Source: Syntrophobacteraceae bacterium (GTDB taxonomy: Bacteria > Desulfobacterota > Syntrophobacteria > Syntrophobacterales > Syntrophobacteraceae). From it: 45,938 nucleotides of DNA. Where the stretch lies: contig JARLHO010000138.1 of NCBI GenBank assembly GCA_031292215.1, positions 1 through 45,938 of the forward strand. Reading direction: 5' to 3'. Every line of letters starts with the position of its first letter. The first letter of the stretch is position 1. The position numbers and the translations under genes are program-made. The notes beneath the pieces are model-generated. The model had not been told where the DNA came from. It saw only the letters and a list, made by a program, of their open reading frames with translations, and did no database searches. Below, in pieces: positions 9,976 through 17,647 of this stretch.

Positions 9976-10983
9976 TCAGCCATCCTCGCGGGTGCGATAC
10001 CACGCTATCGATCGTTCCATGGCCTCGTTAAAGCCCGTTTTTTCCATCACCCCGCTGTGCGCCAGGAGCTTTGCGGCGCTGTGGCCACAGGTTCTGCCAA
10101 AAATCCTAACGATCAATCTGTGCAGCAGCGGCTCGCGGGAAGGCGCCACAACGCGGTGGGCCGCCTCAAACATTCGAGCCGCCCGATCGGCGATTGCAAA
10201 GGGCAAATCGACCACAATGCCTCTCCCGCCAATACCCCTTTGGAACCGCTCGATGAATTGAGACCAGTTTATGTCGTAATTGCTTCTGACATTGTAGCAC
10301 TCGTTTAGAGATTTTTCGGCGCTCCAGCTCCACAACAGGTAGTCGACCAGGGTGTCGATATAGGTAAATCCGCCATTTGCCCTGCCCCCGTCAATGAGTA
10401 GCATAACGCCCGATTGGAGCTCTTTTCCGATGCGTACGATAAATTGAGACCGTGGGCCAATAATGTTTGCCGGCCTAAAGATCGTGTAGGCAAAGCCGTA
10501 CTTGCGGCCAAAAGCCCGCACCAGCTCTTCGCCCATGATTTTTGTTTCGCCGTAGAAAAATCCCTTTCCCGAGATTTTCCCCTGCTCATTGCAGGGGGAC
10601 TGCGGGAAGCCGTACACATCGGCCGTTGAAAGATGCACCAGCCGGAAAAGAGTACGATTTTCCCGGGCGATCGCCTCCAGGAGGTTTTGTAGACCTCCTA
10701 CATTGGCGGCGAAATAATCGTCCCATCTGCCCCAGGTAGCCGTGTTCGCCGCGCAGTGAAATATCGCCTGACGGCCGCGAACCGCTCTCGCAAGCGCTGC
10801 CGGGTCGAAGAGATCCCCTCGGATAACTTCGCACTCCCGCCTAAGCGATGTATCCAGGCGATCCGGGTCTCGCACGAGCAGCCCGACCGAGCATCCCTTG
10901 CCCGAGAGCCGTTTTGCCAGATGACTGCCAACAAACCCCGTCGCCCCGGTTATGAGCGCGCTTTCCGGCGTATTTGCTCTCAC
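9976..10983 (-). CDS. Extended SDR, NAD-dependent epimerase/3-beta-HSD type
   Basis: The Rossmann motif GATGFVG is near residue 12 and the YxxxK catalytic pair lies in YGETK, so this is an extended short-chain dehydrogenase. The GTG at 10983 overlaps the stop of the upstream acyltransferase gene (GTGA), which is why I prefer it; a longer form would begin at 11019. The protein has about 335 residues. Relatives include sugar epimerases, 3-beta-hydroxysteroid dehydrogenases and the ceramide-pathway reductase CerR of Caulobacter. Lying between an acyltransferase and a PKS/oxoamine synthase pair, it most plausibly reduces the 3-keto group of the condensed amino-lipid, like RkpH in Sinorhizobium. 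That substrate is inference, and a sugar-nucleotide role is not excluded. Confidence 0.85.
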   Translation of the reverse strand: MRANTPESALITGATGFVGSHLAKRLSGKGCSVGLLVRDPDRLDTSLRRECEVIRGDLFDPAALARAVRGRQAIFHCAANTATWGRWDDYFAANVGGLQNLLEAIARENRTLFRLVHLSTADVYGFPQSPCNEQGKISGKGFFYGETKIMGEELVRAFGRKYGFAYTIFRPANIIGPRSQFIVRIGKELQSGVMLLIDGGRANGGFTYIDTLVDYLLWSWSAEKSLNECYNVRSNYDINWSQFIERFQRGIGGRGIVVDLPFAIADRAARMFEAAHRVVAPSREPLLHRLIVRIFGRTCGHSAAKLLAHSGVMEKTGFNEAMERSIAWYRTREDG

Positions 10984-12173
10984 ACGATAGCCCCCGTTAC
11001 CCTCTTTGCAGGGCGGCAAGGCGCAGCCAAATTTGGACTTTTTTTGAAAACTTCTTTGTCTTTAAGGCCGGGCGAATCATTCATAAGCGCGTAGAAAAAG
11101 CCCACAAACGGGTTGATCATTTTGGACCGCGCCCGCAGAGCGAATTTAATGGGCGTTATCCGCGCCCCCAGATCCTGTTTTATCGGATAGGTCGTAAGCC
11201 CCATCTCCAATTGCCCGGCCTTCAAATTGATCGCTGTCTCCACCACCTTCTGCGCCACATAGAGGTAGAGATCGTCGTTTCCCGCCTCCTCGCGGCCAAA
11301 ATAAAGCCATCGAAGCATCGAGCCGTCCACCATCAAAAGAGCATGGCCAACGAGTTTTTCCCGTCGATAAAACAAAATGACTTTAGAGCTTTTCCCAAGC
11401 CTTTCAGAAAATTCCCGGTAAAAAGACGGAGTAAGTATTTCACGCTGGAATTCCGCGGCATGGTCGTAGACCTTTTGCCACTGCGCATGAAGTATTTCCG
11501 CCATATCGTGGAAATCGTCAACCACTTTGTAGCTGACCAATTCTTTCTCATTCCTTCGTAAATACTTTACCGTCTTACATCGGTAATAACTTTTCATCGA
11601 AGCCAGGTATTCGTCGAAAGTATTCCAGCGAATTTCCATATGGGTATTTGGCAAACTATCGACGAGGTGATATCCGAAATGGCGGTAAATCGGACAATGG
11701 TCGGCTGCGTTTTGCTCTAAATCGCGGATGACCAGGATGAAGTGTCCTTCGTCTCGACAGATGCCCATAAGGAGATTATTTACGGCGGTTATCGCCTCTT
11801 CGGTGGAAATATCCTCTCGTATTATGTACGGCGGGCTGGTCAATGTGACCGGCGTGCCACACTCAAGCGTTCGGATTTTTAAAAAATTGGGGGAAATTCG
11901 CCGGATTCCGGCCAGTATGTTCCTAAGACCCGCGGGGGCAAAAATCGCCATATCGGTCGTTACGGTATAAAAACTCAAAAGGATTGCCGGCTCGCCGGCC
12001 TCGTCGGTAAAGACGGCATAGCGATAGTCGAAATCATTTAAGTTGGACCGTTCGATGGTTCGCCAAAACTCGTAGTCCTGCGTGCGGGAAAAGTTGGAGG
12101 CAAGCCCCGCCCACTGCTTTCTCGGAACATCTTCGATTGTCGAGTAAATCTTGGCGTTAAGCGGCCTGCCCAT
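10980..12173 (-). CDS. FemAB-like/GNAT-fold N-acyltransferase
   Basis: About 397 residues in the FemAB/BioF2-like acyltransferase class, recognised from overall pattern: an N-terminal half with a WRTIE segment and a C-terminal GNAT-like half containing VGHALLMVDG, then a LYFGREEAGN stretch and a helix that ends near LEMG. I chose the ATG at 12173 because GGAAGGAAGG sits just upstream; a longer form from 12197 overlaps kpsS further. The gene overlaps kpsS by 17 bases and the SDR by 4. FemAB-type enzymes move an aminoacyl group, and relatives in bacterial ceramide synthesis N-acylate a sphingoid base. With an SDR and an oxoamine synthase following, N-acylation of an amino-lipid is the best guess. 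Direct acylation of the glycan is an alternative. Confidence 0.72.
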   Translation of the reverse strand: MGRPLNAKIYSTIEDVPRKQWAGLASNFSRTQDYEFWRTIERSNLNDFDYRYAVFTDEAGEPAILLSFYTVTTDMAIFAPAGLRNILAGIRRISPNFLKIRTLECGTPVTLTSPPYIIREDISTEEAITAVNNLLMGICRDEGHFILVIRDLEQNAADHCPIYRHFGYHLVDSLPNTHMEIRWNTFDEYLASMKSYYRCKTVKYLRRNEKELVSYKVVDDFHDMAEILHAQWQKVYDHAAEFQREILTPSFYREFSERLGKSSKVILFYRREKLVGHALLMVDGSMLRWLYFGREEAGNDDLYLYVAQKVVETAINLKAGQLEMGLTTYPIKQDLGARITPIKFALRARSKMINPFVGFFYALMNDSPGLKDKEVFKKSPNLAAPCRPAKRVTGAIV

Positions 12174-13404
12174 TGCCTTCCTTCCAAAACTGGCCAACAG
12201 TGCCGTAATAGAGCCGATCGGCCGCTAATGCCACGGCCTGGCTAAGCCCGGGTTCGCAAAAGAATACGCCTCGTATCTGGATGGTTGCGGCCACCATTTT
12301 CAAAAAGGCCTCCACGTTGGCGGGATCCGGCGGTGACCCGCTTTGCCAAAACGAGTCGAGACTTTTTTGAAAAGTCAACCCGTCGAGGTCATAGATCGCC
12401 TGCCCCAGCGTCTTAACCGGTTTTCCGAGTTGGAGAGCCTTTAGGCCCGAGGTGCTGTTGACGGTCACCATCCCGGCCGCCCGGGCCGTTATGTGATCAA
12501 GATTTCCGCCTTCGATGTAGACGATGCGTTTCGACACCCCGCACTCCCCGGCGATCCTGCCTATCAGCTTCTCCCAGTTCCTTAGCCCCGGGTCGAAGGG
12601 GTGCGACTTTATGAGAAGGTGTGTCGCCGGGTCGCAGTGGCGGGCAAACGAGCGGATCACCTGCGCTATGGGTTGCTCCATTCCCGTAAAGGGCGAGTAG
12701 GAGACAATCTGGAAATCGTGCTCGAGTTGCAGGGCAAAGACGAAGAAACGTCTTCGGGCAGCCAGAAAAGGGTTGAGCCTGTCTTGGGCGAGCCGTTCCC
12801 GCACGTTTTGCGAAAGGAGGCGAACACCCATTGCCGGAAAATAGATGAAAGGGTTTTTGCGTTTGTCGGGGCGACGGTATCCGGGATAAAGCCAGGAAAA
12901 GAACACATTTCCAAAACTGTAGATCAAATCTCCCCTGGCCATCGCCCGGAAACTGTCGGCGTAGCGTACCGAGAGATCCAGGGCGGGAAGATCGGCCGCC
13001 CTTTTTTTGATGGCGCCAATATCTTTGGGAAACAAGGATTCCCCGCCCATTGCGTCCTGTTCCAGGGTGATCCAGTCGGGTCGAAGATAGCCAAAATCTG
13101 TGACCGCGACCCGTATATTTCGCAGCTTGGCGAGTCTAATGGCCGCCAAATGGTAGCTTCTCTTTTCTCCCAGCAAGACGAGATCGGTTACTTTTTCTCG
13201 ATCCAAAAAATCGCCGAAAAAAGAGGGCCACCCGGCCTCCGGTCCCCTGTAGTCGACCGTGTTTTCGCCTCTCCAAAAATAGCGATCGCCAAAGCACAGA
13301 TTGATCCCTGTGACCTTGCAGCCGCGCCCGGAAAGCTCTTGGCCGATGCGGCTAAAAAAAGGGGAGGGCATCCCCTGCAAAAACACGAAGTGTAAATCGC
13401 TCAT
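12157..13404 (-). CDS. kpsS: KpsS-like beta-Kdo transferase (capsule linker)
   Basis: A 415-residue cytoplasmic glycosyltransferase of the KpsS/RkpJ family. It begins with the typical FLQGMPSPFF segment, has a YLRPDW segment after an aromatic-rich region, and carries the HPFD motif (KSHPFD) expected of these retaining Kdo transferases. In group 2 capsule systems KpsS adds the first beta-Kdo to the lipid acceptor, phosphatidylglycerol in E. coli. The ATG at 13404 overlaps the kpsC stop (ATGA), which fixes the start; an upstream in-frame extension to 13515 is antisense noise inside kpsC. Here the genes that follow suggest that the acceptor lipid may not be phosphatidylglycerol. Confidence 0.88.
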   Translation of the reverse strand: MSDLHFVFLQGMPSPFFSRIGQELSGRGCKVTGINLCFGDRYFWRGENTVDYRGPEAGWPSFFGDFLDREKVTDLVLLGEKRSYHLAAIRLAKLRNIRVAVTDFGYLRPDWITLEQDAMGGESLFPKDIGAIKKRAADLPALDLSVRYADSFRAMARGDLIYSFGNVFFSWLYPGYRRPDKRKNPFIYFPAMGVRLLSQNVRERLAQDRLNPFLAARRRFFVFALQLEHDFQIVSYSPFTGMEQPIAQVIRSFARHCDPATHLLIKSHPFDPGLRNWEKLIGRIAGECGVSKRIVYIEGGNLDHITARAAGMVTVNSTSGLKALQLGKPVKTLGQAIYDLDGLTFQKSLDSFWQSGSPPDPANVEAFLKMVAATIQIRGVFFCEPGLSQAVALAADRLYYGTVGQFWKEGNGQAA

Positions 13405-15251
13405 GGCGCTTCCTGATGGACTGCTTTGGTTACAAAGAGCCTGCGAATCGCTCGCAAATGATAGACAATGCGGCCCTCGATCCGCCTGAGGCGCACAAGG
13501 ACCGTAGGTCGCCAAAGATCGGGATCGTCAAAGCGGGAAAGCAACACCTCCGCCGTACAGGGAAGCTTTGTGAGGGGATCGAAATAGCGCGCATAGCGCA
13601 ACAGGGTTCCCGCCACCAGTTGCTCCAGGGTAATCTTTCGACCCCTTCTGGGCGGAGGGTTTCGATCGATTGTAAGCCCCCATCCGGCATAGAACGGCTG
13701 TCCGTATGTCACCACCCGCTTGTCTCGCAAAAGGGCCTCAAAGCCCGCAAGAGAAGTGAGACAGTGTACTTCGTCCACACCTGCAATCAATTCCCCCATG
13801 GAACCGGTTCGCACAATCTGGTCGGCGTGGCGCAGCACAAGCCCTGCCGCGATTTCCCCCGGCCGGTGACCGGCTCTTACATCCGGGTGGGGCTTGTAGA
13901 GGATGTGGGCGTCGGGATTATCCGCCCGGACCCGGGAGAGCAACTCCAGGTTGCCGGTCATTCCCGCCCCGCCCATAAGGACCGAGCGGTCGTCTTCGAC
14001 CTGCCCCGGGACCAGGATCGTCCGGCCCCCGGGGATCTCTACCTCGCCCCGGGCGCCGGCCGAATACTTCGTGATGTTGCGGCTTACCAGCAGCGCCATG
14101 AGCTTTCGGGTTCGAAATATTTCGCCAGTGTCCAGTTCGATGGAGTTCAGGATACGCTCCAGGCCGCTTGGCCGCGCGGGGTCGAAATAGAGGCCCTCGC
14201 CATCAAGGGAGAGGGAGCACGGCGGGATAAAATCCGCGCCAAGCCCCGCGGAGCGAATGAAACCGTCTTCTACCCGGATTACCCGCACCCCTGCCGCAGC
14301 AGCCCTTTCCGCCAGATCGGCCGGTTCGCGCGAAGCCCAGACCGCTATGTCCTTTCCCTGTTTTGCCGCATGCCTTACGGCCTTTCGAACCGATCGGGTA
14401 AAACGGGGGGCCCCTTCCGAGGAGGTAAGAAAATCGGCGATACGCGCCTTCTTCCAGAAGGCCATTCCCATGCACACGCCAATGGAGCGGTTTTGCTCGT
14501 CTAAGCGGCGAAAAAATCGAACGATCTCCAAGGCCTTTTCAAAGCAAATCGTCTCGCCGCTGTACGGGTCGCGGTACCGGGCGCCGAGCAAAAATTTTTC
14601 TGCAAAAAGGTGGGAAAGCGTGCGCCGGCTTAACCCTTTAGCCGCCGGCGCCCGGTCTTGGGTCAGCCCCCGGCCGGCATAGAAAGCCGGTCCGTGGCAC
14701 ACCACGGGTTTTCCCGCCAAAAGCGCCAAAAACCCGATCGTGTGGCCGGCCGCATGGACGAGCGAAACGGCGGAAAAAAGCTTCCAGGGATTTGCCTCGC
14801 CAACTATTACGGTTGCCCCTTTTTTTTGCAGGCGCCTAAGGGCGCCGGCAAGAGCGGGCGCCCCTCTACCCGCCCCGGCAAGTATTAGCGTCTTCTCCTT
14901 TGGAAGATTTCGTTCGACCTCTGCCAGCATGGATTCCACGACGGGCATGTCCTCGGCTTTTGTCGGAATCGCAACGGCCATCGCCTGGAAGTGGTCGGCC
15001 GTCCATCCCCTATGGCATCGCCTGCCCCACCATGCCCCGCCCAGCTCCTCTTCGACTATCAGGCGCATCGCCGCGCTCGCTCGATCCAGGAGCGCCGGGT
15101 TTTCCGGATCCGGGGCTTTCGGGGCAGCAGAGTCACTGCGCTCCGCATTATCGATAAGTTTCAGGTTTTTGTCATACCATGGCGGAAGGCGCAGTAGCCG
15201 GGAATCGGTATCAAAATAATCCGCGGCCGGCGATTTCGAATATCCCCCCAT
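13401..15251 (-). CDS. kpsC: KpsC-like Kdo transferase with a degenerate first module
   Basis: A 616-residue member of the KpsC family, which extends the beta-Kdo linker between capsule and lipid. The C-terminal module, from about residue 265, is complete: VEDGFIRSAGLG, KPHPDV and GQPFYAGWGLT. The N-terminal module keeps only its last part (GPAFYAGRGLT near residue 190). It lacks both the EDGF and the KxHPD motifs and about 85 leading residues compared with E. coli KpsC (675 residues). The start is TGATG-coupled to the upstream GT gene: ATG at 15251, or GTG at 15254. Its stop overlaps kpsS by ATGA. The intact module should be active; the first is probably structural only. Confidence 0.9.
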   Translation of the reverse strand: MGGYSKSPAADYFDTDSRLLRLPPWYDKNLKLIDNAERSDSAAPKAPDPENPALLDRASAAMRLIVEEELGGAWWGRRCHRGWTADHFQAMAVAIPTKAEDMPVVESMLAEVERNLPKEKTLILAGAGRGAPALAGALRRLQKKGATVIVGEANPWKLFSAVSLVHAAGHTIGFLALLAGKPVVCHGPAFYAGRGLTQDRAPAAKGLSRRTLSHLFAEKFLLGARYRDPYSGETICFEKALEIVRFFRRLDEQNRSIGVCMGMAFWKKARIADFLTSSEGAPRFTRSVRKAVRHAAKQGKDIAVWASREPADLAERAAAAGVRVIRVEDGFIRSAGLGADFIPPCSLSLDGEGLYFDPARPSGLERILNSIELDTGEIFRTRKLMALLVSRNITKYSAGARGEVEIPGGRTILVPGQVEDDRSVLMGGAGMTGNLELLSRVRADNPDAHILYKPHPDVRAGHRPGEIAAGLVLRHADQIVRTGSMGELIAGVDEVHCLTSLAGFEALLRDKRVVTYGQPFYAGWGLTIDRNPPPRRGRKITLEQLVAGTLLRYARYFDPLTKLPCTAEVLLSRFDDPDLWRPTVLVRLRRIEGRIVYHLRAIRRLFVTKAVHQEAP

Positions 15252-16495
15252 CACCCGATCCTGTCCAGCAGGGTCTCCACCGCTTCAAAATGAGCCTGCC
15301 ACGAAGGGGGGGTAAAGCCGGAGAGCCTTTGCATCTGGGCCGCTCTTCGGGCGCTTTCCGGCCGGCAGTACTCTACGATTCGCTCCAGCCAGCCAATCCC
15401 GTCGAGCGGGTCGAGGTAATCGGGAATGTCCCCCGCGATTTCACGAAATACCGGAAGGTTGCTCGCGATCACCGGGACGCCGTTTGAAAGCGCTTCGATT
15501 AGCGGCAGTCCGTAGCCTTCGATAAAGGAGGGAAAAATTAGCGCCCGCGCGCGTCGAAGGCGCCAAACGAGTTCCTCGTCCGAGCAACCCGAAGCCTCGT
15601 GTACAAAGTCGCTAAGAGTTGCGCCTCGCTCCAATATATCGATCACATTTTCGCACTCCCAGCCCCGCTGGCCAATGATCACGAGCCCCGGGGCGGCCCG
15701 TCCGAGCCTTTCCACAATTCGCCGCCACACCTGCAGGATCATCCAGTGATTCTTCCGGGGTTCGATGGTTCCAACCATCACGAAACAGGGATGGTCAAGG
15801 GGCGCCTTCGAGGCCGCTCGTCCGAGGTTGTCCGTTTGCGTCCTGCCGGCAGGTGAGCCGGGCCAGGATGTTCCGGGTCCCGCAGCGCCGGTTTCCGCAA
15901 TCGGCTGTCTACATCGGGGCAACCCGCTTGCCAGGGGAGCAACCACTGCGGGGGGCATGGCCGCACCCCGGGCCCTGGCGAAATCTTTTAGCACCTCCAG
16001 GGTAAACGAGGAGTTGGTCACCACCCCCGCCGCAGTCCTAAGGACTGTCGCCATTCTTGCCACATGGCGCAGGTCTTCGCCTTCCCGGGAAAATTCGGGG
16101 TGAGAAAAGGGAATCAGGTCGTGGACCATAAATATCGGTCGCGCGCCCCGCCCGCCCGCCTGGCGGTTTGAATAAAAGGAGCTGTCGAGGCCGCTGTGGC
16201 CGATATTTAGCAAAAAGCCCCCCCGGCCGGAAGACCTTCCAAACCATGGGAGCGGGGGGGATAGCGCCATGATGCGGGTCGCTCTTCGAAAAAAATCTTC
16301 ACCCGGACTCATCAGCAGATCGAACAACTTCTGCGAAGCATCGGGTGAAAAAACTCCTCCAAGCCTGCCTGCCTGCACAAATACCCGCGCCCTCGACCGG
16401 TATTGCCGTATGTAGGCGAGGCAAACCCTGTCCACGCCGGTTGGCAGACGTCCCTTCATAAAACGCGATAAAAGGCGGGTGACATCGATTAGCAT
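15251..16495 (-). CDS. GT4-family glycosyltransferase
   Basis: A 414-residue GT-B fold enzyme. The C-terminal half carries VGTIEPRKNH and the E-x7-E donor-binding motif in EGYGLPLIEA; the N-terminal half has the acceptor-side FMVHDLIPF. The same VGTIEPRK segment recurs in the third domain of the 19169-22891 protein and in the 26184-27446 protein, so the three are related. A proline/glycine-rich insert around residues 190-230 interrupts the linker between the two lobes. It is the first gene of the coupled block GT-kpsC-kpsS-acyltransferase-SDR-PKS-oxoamine synthase. No clear Shine-Dalgarno sequence precedes the ATG. It presumably adds a capsule sugar; donor and linkage cannot be read from sequence. 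Confidence 0.88.
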   Translation of the reverse strand: MLIDVTRLLSRFMKGRLPTGVDRVCLAYIRQYRSRARVFVQAGRLGGVFSPDASQKLFDLLMSPGEDFFRRATRIMALSPPLPWFGRSSGRGGFLLNIGHSGLDSSFYSNRQAGGRGARPIFMVHDLIPFSHPEFSREGEDLRHVARMATVLRTAAGVVTNSSFTLEVLKDFARARGAAMPPAVVAPLASGLPRCRQPIAETGAAGPGTSWPGSPAGRTQTDNLGRAASKAPLDHPCFVMVGTIEPRKNHWMILQVWRRIVERLGRAAPGLVIIGQRGWECENVIDILERGATLSDFVHEASGCSDEELVWRLRRARALIFPSFIEGYGLPLIEALSNGVPVIASNLPVFREIAGDIPDYLDPLDGIGWLERIVEYCRPESARRAAQMQRLSGFTPPSWQAHFEAVETLLDRIG

Positions 16496-16508
16496 TTGGA
16501 TGCAGTGA

Positions 16509-16538
16509 TTTATAGAAGCCGGATACGTTGTCTGTTAC
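16509..16538 (-). promoter_or_regulatory. Possible promoter for the kpsC-PKS block
   Basis: Read on the minus strand, GTAACA (16533-16538) and TATAAA (16509-16514) are separated by 18 bases, matching a sigma-70 promoter at four and five of six positions. The predicted start would lie only about 7 bases before the GT4 ATG, giving a nearly leaderless mRNA, in keeping with the missing ribosome-binding site. The -35 falls inside the end of a family A repeat. Weak evidence. Confidence 0.25.
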
Positions 16539-16632
16539 CCACGCTTACCCCTTAGCGGAGATTTGCCTGGAAGGGCTTGGCTCGAGTCATTGCAAAAGGA
16601 GGCAGGTGGGCGCATGTGTGGGTAATTGCAAG
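16535..16632. mobile_element. MITE-like element, family A, copy 1 (diverged)
   Basis: About 98 bp. The right end (16604-16632) matches the right end of the complete copy at 30449-30580 closely: AGGTGGGCG, then GGGTAATTG. The left end begins TTACCCACGC and carries the shared CTTAGCGGAGA segment at 16551-16561. It lacks about 10 bp of the left terminus and much of the centre. No target duplication is visible. It sits between the beta-propeller gene and the GT4/kpsC block. Confidence 0.7.
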
Positions 16633-16674
16633 CTTTCGCAAAGGGGGGGGGGATTTCGAGTCTATTCGTACAGC

Positions 16675-16690
16675 ACGGAGTAAACTCCGT
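16675..16690 (-). other. Perfect 7-bp inverted repeat downstream of the propeller gene
   Basis: ACGGAGT-AA-ACTCCGT lies 18 bases past the stop of the beta-propeller gene. The tight two-base loop and lack of a following T-run argue against an intrinsic terminator; it could be a protein-binding palindrome or an mRNA 3' hairpin. Confidence 0.3.
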
Positions 16691-16708
16691 CCATGTTCTA
16701 TACCGCCT

Positions 16709-17467
16709 TCAGGCTGGTTCAACGTCAAAGCGAAGTTGGCCGAAGTCGCGCCGATAGATAATTTGTTCGGCCTCGATGGGCGTTATCGCCATCATGTCCG
16801 TTACCATGCCCTCTCCGGTCATTTTTATTGTGCGAGGCAGCTTCCATTGGGAATCAAAGATTTGGAACCAGCCGTTTCCGAGATCTCGATCGGGGCGCTC
16901 CGCGAATTCCGAGATCCCGACACAAATTTCGCCGTCAAGGTAGGCAATGCCACGCGGAAATCCGCCCGTTTGGATGCTCTTACCACCCAGGCCGACCAGC
17001 CGTCCTTCGCCCGAACTGCATGTCATGATTTCGCCCTCATGGAGCCACGCGTTATGAGCCTGGTTCCCCGGGGCGATGCTTCGGCGTCGCCCCCTGTCGG
17101 GCAAACCGAAGAAATGAAGCTCGCTTGGCTTTCCCGTGACACCGCTCCAGTTGTGGGCCACGATGCACAGTTTATTTCCCCACCCTGTCAGCGAATTGAA
17201 ATGATTGACGTCGCGCCGTTCGCCCGAAGGGATGCCGAGCGGGCGCCAGGCTTCCCTGGAAGCTCCGTCATAAACCCCGATCATATTGTCGAACGGGCAG
17301 GTGACCCAGAGCTTTCCGTCATGCACCAGGATTTGATGAATGTCGCGCAGGGGAAACGGCGGCTGGAGTTCGCTCTTATAAGATAACCATTGGTCAAAGC
17401 AAAGGATTCCGCCCCTTTCCTCCTCTTTCGGGACCTGCGATGTATTCGCGCGGTATCTTGCGCCCAC
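16709..17467 (-). CDS. Beta-propeller-like protein, apparently frameshifted at its 5' end
   Basis: About 252 residues from a GTG at 17467. Regularly spaced short strand-turn units (ILVHDGKLWVTCP, GNKLCIVAHN, GEIMTCSS, YLDGEICVGISE) suggest a beta-propeller; I place it loosely with DUF4915/TIGR03032-type proteins. The coding frame continues upstream of 17467 for about 45 more sensible codons, including a strand-like ILVTTSQSLLLLEV, with no start codon before an in-frame TGA. An ATG at 17606-17604 lies in another frame and would join it if two bases (AT) were added to the ATATAT run at 17587-17592. So the gene is either frameshifted or misassembled at that run. Related propellers sit in polysaccharide loci; function unknown. 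Confidence 0.65.
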   Translation of the reverse strand: MGARYRANTSQVPKEEERGGILCFDQWLSYKSELQPPFPLRDIHQILVHDGKLWVTCPFDNMIGVYDGASREAWRPLGIPSGERRDVNHFNSLTGWGNKLCIVAHNWSGVTGKPSELHFFGLPDRGRRRSIAPGNQAHNAWLHEGEIMTCSSGEGRLVGLGGKSIQTGGFPRGIAYLDGEICVGISEFAERPDRDLGNGWFQIFDSQWKLPRTIKMTGEGMVTDMMAITPIEAEQIIYRRDFGQLRFDVEPA

Positions 17468-17647
17468 ATAAAAGGTTCCTATACCCCTTGAAATTCCGTA
17501 GTAGTGATGGCGTCCGGTATCGATACAAAGAGCCCGTTTGCTTCGGACCTCAAGGAGCAGGAGCGATTGGCTGGTCGTAACCAGGATATATGCCGCTAGA
17601 GTTCATTGCCGCTGTAGCTCTCCACTTTTGCGCACGTGCTACCGGCC

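Noticed and set aside
9257-10261. 334-codon plus-strand frame
   Set aside because: Antisense to the PKS ketosynthase and SDR genes; low-complexity arginine-rich translation typical of GC-rich antisense.
13416-14504. 362-codon plus-strand frame
   Set aside because: Antisense to kpsC; no motif; codon bias follows the kpsC frame.
16577-17386. 269-codon plus-strand frame
   Set aside because: Antisense to the beta-propeller gene, whose frame has the better motifs and context.
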